From Bryobacteraceae bacterium (lineage in GTDB: Bacteria > Acidobacteriota > Terriglobia > Bryobacterales > Bryobacteraceae), in assembly GCA_025056865.1 (NCBI GenBank), contig JANWVO010000017.1:1-33078 (forward strand): a stretch of 33,078 nt of DNA. The letters run 5' to 3'. The notes below the pieces were generated by a model. That model did not search any database. It worked only from the letters and a program-made list of their open reading frames with translations, and had not been told where the DNA came from. Position 1 is the first letter of the stretch. Every line of letters begins with the position of its first letter. Below, piece by piece: positions 16,058-24,199 of this stretch. The translations under genes and the position numbers were made by a program.

Positions 16058-18346
16058 GTGCCAGCATCAGGACAACGCAGCTTCCCTGTCTGGGCGGCCA
16101 TGGCCGCCGCCACGCTGATGATGGCGCACCAGGTGGGCGGCAAGTCCATCCGCGACGCCCTGTTCCTCCAGAGTTTCGGCCCTGAGGCGCTGCCGGCGAT
16201 GGTGATGTCGGCGGCGGTGCTTTCGGTCCTTCTGGGCGTTTTCGGCGCGCGGCTGTTCAGCCGCTTCAGCCCGGCGCGCGCCGTGCCGTGGAGCTTCATC
16301 GCCAGCGGCCTGTTGCAGTGGATGGAATGGCATCTCGTGGAAGCCAGCCCCAGGCTGGGCGCGGTGGCCGTGTATCTGCACATGGTGGCCTTCGCGGCCG
16401 TGCTGCTCTCCAGCTTCTGGCTGCTGCTGAGCGAGGAGATGGACCCGGTGCAGGCGAAGCGGCGCTTCGGCCGCATCGCCGGCGCGGGCACCACCGGCAG
16501 CGTGCTCGGCGGGCTGCTGGCGGCGCGCTGGCCGGATCTCGCCGGCACAGGCAACGAGGCCACGCTGGTGGCAGCGCTTGGCACGATTCACCTGCTTTGC
16601 GGACTCCTGCTGATGCAGGCGCCGCGGCGCCTGAAGACAGGGCCGCCGCAGCCGGAGCCGTGGGTTTCGCCGCGGAAAGTGCTGCGGGCCGCGCCGCATC
16701 TGCGGCATCTGGCCGCGCTGGTCGCCCTGGGCACGGCCACCGCGGCCATCGTGGACTTCCTGTACAAGCGCGCCGCCACGCAGGCCCTCGGCCGCGGCGA
16801 CGCGCTGCTGGAGTTCTTCGCCTACTTCAACACCGGCGTGGCGCTGATCAGCTTCGCGCTCCAGACGCTGGCCAGCCGCCGGGCGCTCGAGAAATTCGGC
16901 GTCGGCACAACCGTCGGCTCGCTGCCCGGCATGGTGGCCGCCGGCAGCCTGGCCGCGCTGGCCGCTCCGCTGTTTCCGGTCATCGCCGGGCTGCGCGCTG
17001 TCGAGGCCGCTCTGCGCGGCTCGTTCTTCCGCGCCGGCTACGAGCTGATGTACACGCCCATCCCGCCGTCGGAGAAGCGGTCCGTCAAGACGGTGATCGA
17101 CGTGGGGTTCGACCGCTTCGGCGACGCGCTCGGCGGAGCCGTCTGCCAGGCGGCGCTCTGGATGCCCGGCGTGCCCATGCCTGGCGTGCTGCTGCTGACC
17201 ACCGCCCTGCTGGCGTTAGTCAACACCTGGGTGGCGCGGCAACTGGACCGGATCTACGTCCAGGTGGTGGAGCGCGGGCTGGTTCACCGCGCCGCCGAAG
17301 TGCTGATCTCCGGCGCCGGAGACTGGACGCTGGACCGCGAGCTGCTGGAGTCGCGCTATGCCGATGCGGCCGCGGTGCAGCCGGCGGCTCCGGCGCCGCG
17401 TCCCGCGCGGCCAGCGGTAACGCCAGCACCTGCCGTAATCGATGACGCCGCTTACTGCCTGGCCGAGCTGCGCTCCGGGCAGGCGGAACGCGTGCTCCGC
17501 GTGCTGGAAGCGCAACGTCCCCTCGACCCCGTGCTGGTGCCCGCCGTCATCGACCTGCTGGCCTGGAACGCCGTCTATCCGGCCGCGCGCGAATCGCTCC
17601 TCAGCGTCCGCACTCCGATCGCCGGCCAGTTGGGCGACCGGCTCGCCGACCCCCGCTGCGACTTCGCCATCCGCCGCCGCATCCCCGCGCTTCTTCTGGC
17701 GCTCGGGGACCGGCGCGCGGTGGAAGCGCTGCTGGCCGGGCTCTCCGATGAGCGCTTCGAAGTGCGCTTCCGCTCCGCGCGCGCCCTCGACGAGCTCGTC
17801 TGCCGCAAGCCGGAGCTCGCCCCGCCGTCCGGCGTTATCTACGACGCCATCGAACGCGAGCTTTCCGTCGACCGCAACATCTGGCGCAGCCGCCGCCTGC
17901 TGGACGGGCAGGCCCCGCTCGAACAGATCCCGCATCTCGATGAGATCCTGCGCGAGCGCGCTGACCGCAGCCTCGAACACCTGTTCAGCCTGCTTTCGCT
18001 CGTGCTCCCGCGTGAGCCGCTGAAGGCCGCCTTCCGCTCGCTGCACGCCGACGACGAAGCCCTGCGCGCGTTGGCGCTCGAATATCTGGACGGCGTCCTG
18101 CCGCGCGGCCTCGGCACCCGGCTCCGCGCGCTTCTTCAACAGCCGCCCGGAGCAGAGTCCCACAATGCGGAACAGGTCGTGGACCAGTTGCTCCGCTCCC
18201 ACGCAAGCATCGAAATGTCGCTCAGGCGGAAGCTGGAGGCGGAGCAGGCGCCGCAGAGCTCCGCCGCCGGTACTCCCTCGCCAGATACGCCACCAGCAGG
18301 AGCCACACCACGGTCAGCGCCAGATTCAGAAACGCAAAGCCGGTGA
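16058..18346 (+). CDS. NTT/TLC-type nucleotide transporter-like membrane protein with HEAT-like C-terminal domain
   Basis: A 762-residue protein. The first 410 residues form a polytopic membrane domain of the ATP/ADP-translocase (NTT, TLC) type. Its signature YTPIPPSEKRSVKTVID plus DRFGD (residues 332-356) parallels YKAKAAID plus QRAGD in the opposing gene. Residues about 450-720 are soluble and helical, with repeated leucine/alanine-rich pairs such as RRAVEALLAGLSDERFEVR, typical of HEAT-like repeats. NTT proteins exchange or import nucleotides, but the substrate here is unknown and transport itself is not proven. It begins with GTG directly after the kinase stop. The final 41 residues are low complexity and read across the end of the opposite gene, so the functional end may be earlier. 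Confidence 0.78.
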   Translation: MPASGQRSFPVWAAMAAATLMMAHQVGGKSIRDALFLQSFGPEALPAMVMSAAVLSVLLGVFGARLFSRFSPARAVPWSFIASGLLQWMEWHLVEASPRLGAVAVYLHMVAFAAVLLSSFWLLLSEEMDPVQAKRRFGRIAGAGTTGSVLGGLLAARWPDLAGTGNEATLVAALGTIHLLCGLLLMQAPRRLKTGPPQPEPWVSPRKVLRAAPHLRHLAALVALGTATAAIVDFLYKRAATQALGRGDALLEFFAYFNTGVALISFALQTLASRRALEKFGVGTTVGSLPGMVAAGSLAALAAPLFPVIAGLRAVEAALRGSFFRAGYELMYTPIPPSEKRSVKTVIDVGFDRFGDALGGAVCQAALWMPGVPMPGVLLLTTALLALVNTWVARQLDRIYVQVVERGLVHRAAEVLISGAGDWTLDRELLESRYADAAAVQPAAPAPRPARPAVTPAPAVIDDAAYCLAELRSGQAERVLRVLEAQRPLDPVLVPAVIDLLAWNAVYPAARESLLSVRTPIAGQLGDRLADPRCDFAIRRRIPALLLALGDRRAVEALLAGLSDERFEVRFRSARALDELVCRKPELAPPSGVIYDAIERELSVDRNIWRSRRLLDGQAPLEQIPHLDEILRERADRSLEHLFSLLSLVLPREPLKAAFRSLHADDEALRALALEYLDGVLPRGLGTRLRALLQQPPGAESHNAEQVVDQLLRSHASIEMSLRRKLEAEQAPQSSAAGTPSPDTPPAGATPRSAPDSETQSR

Positions 18347-19616
18347 TTCCCAGCGCAAATACGTTCGTCCCCGCCCAGACGATGCCGGCCTGCGCCACGT
18401 CGCCCGCGCGTTGGAAGAACGTGTCGATCGCCGCCTTGGCCTTGTACTTCACCTCGCGTGGCGTCGGCAGGAACAGCGCCTGGCGGGCGGTGTTCTGGAT
18501 CGAGTAGTCGGCGCTGTTTTCCACGATCTTCAGCAGCCGGATCACGCCCAGCACCGGCGCTGCCACCAGCAGCGAATAGCCCGTGAATGCAATCAGCGGC
18601 AGGATGAACAGCGTGCCGCCCACGCCGATGTAGCGGAAGAGCCGCGAAACCACGAACGCCTGGAGGAGAAAGCTCAGCGTGTTCACCCAGAAGAAATACT
18701 CGCCGAAAAATCCGCCAATGAAGCGCTGCCTCGCCTCCGCAGCCTCGGGACCGGCGCCGGCCAGCCGGCCCGCCTGCTCGGTGACGAGGCTCGACAGCAG
18801 GAACTCGCCCGAGGTGTTCACCACGTTCAGCAGCAGCACCAGCAACGCGATCATCACCAGGTAGCGGTCCTGAAAGACCAGCAGGAAGCCGTCGCCGGGC
18901 CGGAGAGGCTGCTGGCGCGCCAGCAGTTGCGCCGCGCCGGCGCGCTCGCTGATCTTGCGGTCTGCCAGCACGCTGATCAGCGCGCAGACGGCCAGCAGCG
19001 CGCCGCCGGCTGCCAGCAGCGGCAACGCGCCAAGCTGCTTCACCGCATCGGCCGCCGCGCGGGCGCCCGCCACAGCGCCAATCGAGGCGCCGACGCCGAT
19101 CAGCGGGAACAGCCGCCTGCCCTGCGGCTCCGTATACAGGTCATTGGCGAAGGCCCAGAACTGCGAAATGGCGAAGACGTTGAAGATGCCCACCCAAAGG
19201 TAGAACGGAATGCCGATGCGGTGGCCAGCCGCCGCCAGAGCATGAAACACGGCCAGGTTGGCCGCAAAGAACAGCGACACGCCGCTGAGCAGCCACACCC
19301 GCCTGACCTTGGAGGCCACCCAGCTATACACCGGGATCACCAGGAGCAGCAGCAGCGCCTGTCCGGCCGAAAGATACGTCTTCACCACCGCGCCCTGTTC
19401 GGTCAGGATCAGCGGCTCGCGCGCCGTCTTCAGCAGGTAGTAAGCCGACAGCAGCAGGAAGATGTTGGCGAACAGCAGCAGCGCGCCAGCGCCTTCGCCG
19501 CCGCGCACGTCGGCAAAGATGCTGAGGAAACGGTCCAGACGGCTCGCAGGCCTCGGATCGACCGCCCGGAAGACCGGGAAAGAGGCATAGGACGGGTGCT
19601 CGGGGACGTTCACCAT
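18222..19616 (-). CDS. NTT/TLC-family (ATP/ADP translocase-like) transporter
   Basis: A 464-residue inner-membrane protein with about 12 hydrophobic segments, close to the family's usual size. Family features include SAYYLLKTAREPLIL (57-71), SQFWAFANDLYT (151-162), RLFPLIGVGASIGAVAG (168-184) and YKAKAAIDTFFQRAGD (391-406). Characterised relatives exchange ATP for ADP or carry other nucleotides; many free-living bacteria carry uncharacterised members. I chose the ATG giving MVNVPEHP, which overlaps the preceding gene's stop by 7 bases, rather than an upstream in-frame start. It is the last gene of a three-gene operon with a secreted kinase-like protein and an outer-membrane barrel. Its 3' end overlaps the convergent paralogue by 125 bases, which covers its last membrane segment. 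Confidence 0.85.
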   Translation of the reverse strand: MVNVPEHPSYASFPVFRAVDPRPASRLDRFLSIFADVRGGEGAGALLLFANIFLLLSAYYLLKTAREPLILTEQGAVVKTYLSAGQALLLLLVIPVYSWVASKVRRVWLLSGVSLFFAANLAVFHALAAAGHRIGIPFYLWVGIFNVFAISQFWAFANDLYTEPQGRRLFPLIGVGASIGAVAGARAAADAVKQLGALPLLAAGGALLAVCALISVLADRKISERAGAAQLLARQQPLRPGDGFLLVFQDRYLVMIALLVLLLNVVNTSGEFLLSSLVTEQAGRLAGAGPEAAEARQRFIGGFFGEYFFWVNTLSFLLQAFVVSRLFRYIGVGGTLFILPLIAFTGYSLLVAAPVLGVIRLLKIVENSADYSIQNTARQALFLPTPREVKYKAKAAIDTFFQRAGDVAQAGIVWAGTNVFALGITGFAFLNLALTVVWLLLVAYLAREYRRRSSAAPAPPPASA

Positions 19617-21175
19617 GTGCGCTCGATTCCCACCACCTGAAGCCCGCGCAGCCACACAGAAACCCTCTGCGAGGGCCGCGCCGCCGCCCGGATCTCCGCC
19701 ATCCGGTACGGACCGCCGCGCTCCGGCACCTTCGGCCCGCGCCCGATCTCCGCTCCAGCCTGCACCCTCTGATTATCGAACTCGCGCCACACGATGTCAT
19801 AAGGCGCCGGCGACTCCATCCCGTGCCTGGCCGCAAGGTCCTCGAAGACCAGCTCGCCGTTCCGCACCTCGAAGCGGTCGATCGGCAGCACCTTGCGGAA
19901 GTAAGCGCGGCCGATCTTGTCGCGGCGCTCGATCAGGCAACGCACCAGGTAATCTTCGGCCCGCGGATCCGACAACCGGCCCGTGCGCACCACCGCGCGG
20001 ATCTCCTCGTCAGTAAAGTGCATCACCTGCTTCGCGCCCCAGAATTCATCGTCTGGCAGGCGGTTGAGCAGCGCCGGATTGGGGTATTCCGGCAGCCATT
20101 TTTCCGGATCAAACACCTTCGATTCGAACAGGCCGATCGAGGGATATCTGGGATAATGCGCCCGGGCCCAATACGGAACTGCAAGCCCCAGTGTCGCCAT
20201 CTGAATGGCCGACTCCCGCCAGTCGAACAGGTAAGCGCCGGAGCGGGGGCTGTTCGGCTTGTCGCTCCCGCTGCCCAAAGTCGAACCGAAGTCGAGCAGA
20301 TGGTGGCGGATGAAGCTCTTTCCGTCGCGCGTGATGAGCGTGTCCAGCGTGTTGATGGCGCGGGAATCGTCGTGGTTCAGCCACGCGAAGAAAACATGGC
20401 AGGCGCGCAGCTCGCGGCGGTGCTCGTGCGGCACTGTGTCGTTGGGATCGTCGGCGCGCGTCCCGAACCAGCGGAACGGGCCGAGCGGCTGCCCTTCCAG
20501 CGCCAGGCTCGCCACGGCCCGGTAGCGGCCGTCCCCGCCCCGGGGCGCCTTCAGCAGCAGCTCGGTCAGGTGGCGCGGCGTGAAAGGCCGCTTCTGGCCG
20601 TGGCGGTTGATGAACGTCAGCCGGTCCTCGATGATCAGGTCCCGGGGGTGGAATTCCACGATGTATTCATCGGCGACATGGAAGCCGAGAGCGTGGAAAA
20701 ACCGCGCCGAAATCACTTCCGCCGCGGTCATCATTTCCGGGTTGGATTTCGGGTCGAGCTTGATGAAAAATCGCCTCTTCGTGGCGTCAATCACGGTGAA
20801 GCCCGGCGTGATTCCTTCGCCCTTGGCCGCCACCACCGTCCACGGGAACACTGGCGGAGCGGTGCCGTCCGGCCCCCGGGCGAGCTCTTCCAGCGTCATG
20901 CGCCGCCAGTAGTGGCGGCGCACGTACCAGGCGCCGTCCATCGGGTCGCCCAGCGTGTTGACGTTTTTCGCGCGGACGGGCTCGCCCGCTCGCGGCTGCT
21001 TTTCGCCGGGCGTGGCCAGCACGTGCCAGAAAAGGTCGTACCAGTCGCTCAGTTTCCGGCGCGCGGGCTTGCCGGCGTCGAGCGGCGGCGGCTCGGCCAC
21101 CAGCGGATCGTCCGGATAGAACTTCTGCGCCGGAGCCAGCAGCGGCAGGGCCACGAGCAGCGCGAGCGTCTTCAT
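19610..21175 (-). CDS. Exported HipA/PI3K-like kinase-fold protein (function unknown)
   Basis: A 521-residue protein with a short signal peptide (MKTLALLVALPLLAPAQ). I do not recognise a named family, but the residue pattern is that of a HipA/PI3K/FAM20-type kinase. FFIKLDP supplies K139 and AAEVISARFF supplies E153. NHDDSRAINTLD supplies D270-x4-N275, the spacing of HipA D309/N314, and HHLLDFGSTLG supplies D295 as the metal-binding aspartate. Motif assignment is direct from the sequence; kinase activity is an inference. If active it would work outside the cytoplasm. The gene starts 5 bases after the outer-membrane barrel stop and overlaps the transporter start by 7 bases, so all three are co-expressed. 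CotH-like or FAM20-like secreted kinases are alternative relatives. Confidence 0.75.
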   Translation of the reverse strand: MKTLALLVALPLLAPAQKFYPDDPLVAEPPPLDAGKPARRKLSDWYDLFWHVLATPGEKQPRAGEPVRAKNVNTLGDPMDGAWYVRRHYWRRMTLEELARGPDGTAPPVFPWTVVAAKGEGITPGFTVIDATKRRFFIKLDPKSNPEMMTAAEVISARFFHALGFHVADEYIVEFHPRDLIIEDRLTFINRHGQKRPFTPRHLTELLLKAPRGGDGRYRAVASLALEGQPLGPFRWFGTRADDPNDTVPHEHRRELRACHVFFAWLNHDDSRAINTLDTLITRDGKSFIRHHLLDFGSTLGSGSDKPNSPRSGAYLFDWRESAIQMATLGLAVPYWARAHYPRYPSIGLFESKVFDPEKWLPEYPNPALLNRLPDDEFWGAKQVMHFTDEEIRAVVRTGRLSDPRAEDYLVRCLIERRDKIGRAYFRKVLPIDRFEVRNGELVFEDLAARHGMESPAPYDIVWREFDNQRVQAGAEIGRGPKVPERGGPYRMAEIRAAARPSQRVSVWLRGLQVVGIERTW

Positions 21176-21180
21176 GCGGG

Positions 21181-22455
21181 TCACTGATAGGGCTGCGTCG
21201 ACGACGTGCCGAGCGGGCGCGCCGGAAACACGTCGTTGAACTTGAACCACGCCTGGAACCCTTCCCGGCTGAACCCGAAGTCCATCCGCAGAAAGGTCTG
21301 GTTCCGGGCGTTGAACCGGAAGCCGAAGCCATAGCTCTTTTCGAGCCGGCTGAAATTGAGCTGCCCGCGCCGGGGGAACACTTTCCCGGCATCGGCGAAA
21401 ATCGCCATGTCGAGGCCGGCGAATACTTCCCAGCGGTACTCGGCGTTCAGCAGCATGGAATTGCGGTCGCGGAAGCGGAAGGGGCGGAAACCCCGCAGGT
21501 CGTCCGGGCCGCCCAGCCAAGGTTGCAGGTAGAACGGCACGGTCTCGCCGGCGTGCGGGTCCGTCAGCAGCGTGCGTCCCCGCAACGCGATCACGCGCCG
21601 CTGGTTGAAAAACGGAATGTACTGGCGGAATTCCGTCTCCAGCAGGTTGAAGCCATAACCAAGGCCGCGCCGGTCGTCGTAGCGGTTGTACTGGAACAGA
21701 TAGAAACCGCCCGCGCGGGGCCCGGCCGGATTGTCGAGATAATTCACGCGCAAAAAGGACCCGTAACGGTGGAAATTCGTCTGCCGGTCGATGCCCGGCA
21801 TCTCCTGCGGCGTGTAAAGCTGGTCGGCGCTGGCGAACCGCCGGTCGCGCCCCGCCCCGGCGTTGATCCACAGCAGGCCGGTGCTGCCGCCCAGCAGCAG
21901 CCCGCGCACCGGCGACACGCCGAGACTCCAGTCAGCGGAATTGTCATCCAGCAGGAAATTGCTGCGCCCGGTCTTCCGCGAATCCGGGCCGGGACCGTAA
22001 AACTGGATCTTCGGGTAGTAGTGCGACATCGAGAGCATCTCCGCCTCGATGCGCCCGCCGAGCCAGTCCTTCGAGCGCAGCCGCAGGATCCCGCGCTGGT
22101 AGCCGCGCGTGGAGATCTGCCAGGCGGCCTGCGTCTCCAGCTTGCCGTTCAGCAGATCGTCGCGGAAATACTCCGGCCCCAGGCCGAAGCCGCCCTGCGT
22201 GATCATGCCGCCGAGCTTGACGCGCAGCCCGTTGTACCCATAGCTGATCCGCTCCGGGATCTTCTTCTCTTTGAGCAGCCGGATGCGCTCCTCCCACCGG
22301 CTGACGCGCTCCGGCCTGAGCTGCGCGGCGCGCTCGCGGCGCTCCTTCTGGATCAGCTCCTCCCGCGTCGCTTCCTGCGCCGGGACAGACAACAGGCCCA
22401 TTGCGAGCAGGCAGGCGATGGAGGGAATGCGGCAAGCCCTCAAGCCTCTGATCAT
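21181..22455 (-). CDS. Omp85/BamA-type outer-membrane beta-barrel protein without POTRA domains
   Basis: A 424-residue protein with a signal peptide (about 1-26). A charged, probably helical segment follows (28-70), then about 350 residues of alternating beta-strand sequence. The Omp85 barrel signature is clear: GGPDDLRGFRPFRFRDRN (315-332) with RGF at 321-323, then NAEYRWEVF and IFADAGKV. No POTRA repeats fit in the N terminus, unlike BamA or FhaC. Family members insert or translocate proteins across the outer membrane, and short forms also act as passenger-linked barrels (patatin-like proteins). The likely start is the ATG giving MIRGLRAC; one four codons upstream (22465-22467) is possible. 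It is the first gene of the barrel, kinase-like and transporter operon. Confidence 0.85.
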   Translation of the reverse strand: MIRGLRACRIPSIACLLAMGLLSVPAQEATREELIQKERRERAAQLRPERVSRWEERIRLLKEKKIPERISYGYNGLRVKLGGMITQGGFGLGPEYFRDDLLNGKLETQAAWQISTRGYQRGILRLRSKDWLGGRIEAEMLSMSHYYPKIQFYGPGPDSRKTGRSNFLLDDNSADWSLGVSPVRGLLLGGSTGLLWINAGAGRDRRFASADQLYTPQEMPGIDRQTNFHRYGSFLRVNYLDNPAGPRAGGFYLFQYNRYDDRRGLGYGFNLLETEFRQYIPFFNQRRVIALRGRTLLTDPHAGETVPFYLQPWLGGPDDLRGFRPFRFRDRNSMLLNAEYRWEVFAGLDMAIFADAGKVFPRRGQLNFSRLEKSYGFGFRFNARNQTFLRMDFGFSREGFQAWFKFNDVFPARPLGTSSTQPYQ

Positions 22456-22759
22456 AACAGCGTGCATTTCGGCCTGAGCGGTTCTGCCGATGTGCCTGCA
22501 TTCGTGGGATGCCGGCAGCACTTTCCCGCCGGCTCTGCCAGCCCGTGCCGGCTCAGGCAGAACGGCTGGCTGCGATCGTGCCAGCAGCCTCGCCGGCCCC
22601 GACGAGTGTCCTCGCGAACGTAGCTCCGGGAATCCGTGTGAGCCGTGCGGACCGGCCCGTGGCGGGCTCGAGCGGAACTCCCCCCGGGAAGCCAAAGAAT
22701 GAAGCCGCCGCACGCGCGGCGGGATGCAGCCCCGTTGCCGTAGCACTACGGGGCCAGTG
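22456..22759. other. Intergenic spacer rich in inverted repeats
   Basis: No gene is recognised. The spacer should hold the promoter of the barrel operon, but no good -10/-35 pair is visible. It contains several GC-rich inverted repeats, among them GCCGGC pairs near 22511-22552 and two stacked hairpins at 22705-22754. I looked for SRP RNA and other small-RNA signatures and found none. Confidence 0.4.
22705..22754 (-). terminator. Tandem hairpins downstream of ndk
   Basis: CCGCCG/CGGCGG (22705-22710 with 22717-22722) and GCCCCGT/ACGGGGC (22729-22735 with 22748-22754) form two stems within 55 bases after the ndk stop on the minus strand. There is no T-run, so termination may be of the GC-hairpin only type or may depend on Rho. 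Confidence 0.35.
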
Positions 22760-23179
22760 TCAGGCCAGTTCCGAGCCGCGGAAGAACCAGGCCACTTCGA
22801 AGGCCGCCGTTTCCGGCGCGTCGGAGCCGTGGCTCGCGTTGCGGCCGATGTCGGTTCCATACAGCGCGCGTACGGTGCCCGGCGCCGCCTTCTTCGGATC
22901 CGTGGCGCCCATCACCTCGCGCCACCTGGCAATGGCGTCTTCGCGCTCCAGCGCCATCAGAATCACCGGCCCTTCCGTCATGAAGGCGACCAGTTCCTCA
23001 AAGAACGGCTTGCCGCGGTGGACGGCGTAAAAGCCTTCGGCCTCCGCGCGCGTCAGCTTCTGCATCCGCATCGCCAGAATGCGGAAGCCCGCCTCTTCAA
23101 TCATGGAGATGATCTTGCCCGCATGGCCGGCGGCCACGGCGTCAGGCTTGATGATGGCAAGAGTTCGTTCGACAGGCAT
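22760..23179 (-). CDS. ndk: Nucleoside diphosphate kinase
   Basis: A 139-residue protein matching Ndk over its full length. [11 protein letters not shown] carries K11, and the phospho-histidine H117 lies in the signature [10 protein letters not shown]. It transfers the gamma-phosphate from ATP to nucleoside diphosphates in the cytoplasm and so balances NTP and dNTP pools. The ATG has a strong purine-rich ribosome-binding site (GGAAGGAAA) about 6 bases upstream. It lies 130 bases downstream of sucD on the same strand, a common neighbourhood because succinyl-CoA synthetase produces the ATP or GTP that Ndk equilibrates. It also lies just beside the nucleotide-transporter operon. Confidence 0.97.
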   Translation of the reverse strand: MPVERTLAIIKPDAVAAGHAGKIISMIEEAGFRILAMRMQKLTRAEAEGFYAVHRGKPFFEELVAFMTEGPVILMALEREDAIARWREVMGATDPKKAAPGTVRALYGTDIGRNASHGSDAPETAAFEVAWFFRGSELA

Positions 23180-23309
23180 GAAGTTTTCCTTCCGGTAATC
23201 AGAAATCGAGCTTGCTTCTGCCGCGCCCGCAGACGGGCGGGCGTCACAGACTCACTCCCTGCGGCGCCGGACTTCCGGCCAGCCAGGCCGCTCGAGCGCT
23301 GCCGGCGCG

Positions 23310-24185
23310 CTACAGCTTCAGCGCCTCCTTCGCGCGCGCGCCAATCTCGGCGGGCGTCTTGCAGACGATGATGCCCGCAGCTTCCATCGCTGCCATCTTG
23401 TCGCTCGCCTTGCCGGAGCCGCCGCTGATGATGGCGCCTGCGTGGCCCATGCGGCGCCCTGGCGGCGCGGTCTGCCCCGCAACGAAGCCGATCACCGGCT
23501 TCCTCACGTGCTCCTTCACATACGCCGCCGCTTCTTCCTCGGCCGTGCCGCCAATCTCGCCGATCATGATGATCGCCTCGGTCTGCGGGTCTTCATTGAA
23601 AAGCCGCAGCGCGTCCACGTGCGTGGTACCGATGATCGGATCGCCGCCGATGCCGATGCACGTGCTCTGCCCGATGCCGAGCGCCGTCAGTTGGCCCACG
23701 GCTTCATAAGTCAGGGTGCCGGAGCGCGAGACCACGCCCACCGGGCCGGGCTTGTGAATGTGGCCCGGCATGATGCCGATCTTGCATTCGCCCGGCGTGA
23801 TGATGCCCGGGCAGTTCGGCCCGATCAGCCGCGTGCCGGGACGGTCCTTGAGAAACCGCCACGCCCGCACCATGTCCAGCGCCGGGATGCCCTCGGTGAT
23901 GCACACCACCAGCCGGATGCCGGCATCGGCCGCCTCCATGATGGCGTCCGCCGCGAAAGCGGGCGGCACGAAGATGACGCTCGCGTCCGCGCCCGTGGCG
24001 CGGACGGCTTCGGCCACGGTATCGAAAACCGGGCGGTCGAGATGCGTCGTGCCGCCTTTGCCCGGCGTCACCCCGCCGACGATATTCGTTCCGTAGGCGA
24101 TGCACTGCTGCGCGTGGAAAGTGGCCTCCCTGCCAGTGAAGCCCTGCACGAGCACGCGCGTGTTCCTGTTGACCAGAATGCTCAT
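23310..24185 (-). CDS. sucD: Succinyl-CoA synthetase alpha subunit
   Basis: A 291-residue alpha subunit of the TCA-cycle enzyme that converts succinyl-CoA, NDP and phosphate to succinate, CoA and NTP. The N-terminal CoA-binding Rossmann domain includes [12 protein letters not shown] and [21 protein letters not shown] and SRSGTLTYE follow, and the phosphorylated histidine is H248 in [13 protein letters not shown]. Its length is normal. It begins 14 bases after the sucC stop, so the two subunits are made from one operon. Nothing unusual is seen. Confidence 0.97.
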   Translation of the reverse strand: MSILVNRNTRVLVQGFTGREATFHAQQCIAYGTNIVGGVTPGKGGTTHLDRPVFDTVAEAVRATGADASVIFVPPAFAADAIMEAADAGIRLVVCITEGIPALDMVRAWRFLKDRPGTRLIGPNCPGIITPGECKIGIMPGHIHKPGPVGVVSRSGTLTYEAVGQLTALGIGQSTCIGIGGDPIIGTTHVDALRLFNEDPQTEAIIMIGEIGGTAEEEAAAYVKEHVRKPVIGFVAGQTAPPGRRMGHAGAIISGGSGKASDKMAAMEAAGIIVCKTPAEIGARAKEALKL

Positions 24186-24199
24186 GGTTCGCTCTTCCC

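Noticed and set aside
18347-19640. Plus-strand glutamine/arginine-rich open frame opposite the second transporter
   Set aside because: It is the complement of hydrophobic transmembrane codons, which gives an artificial Gln/Arg/His-rich product.
22456-22759. Possible SRP RNA or other structured RNA in the spacer between ndk and the barrel gene
   Set aside because: Several hairpins are present, but the conserved SRP RNA tetraloop and asymmetric-loop sequences are absent and no other RNA family signature was recognised.
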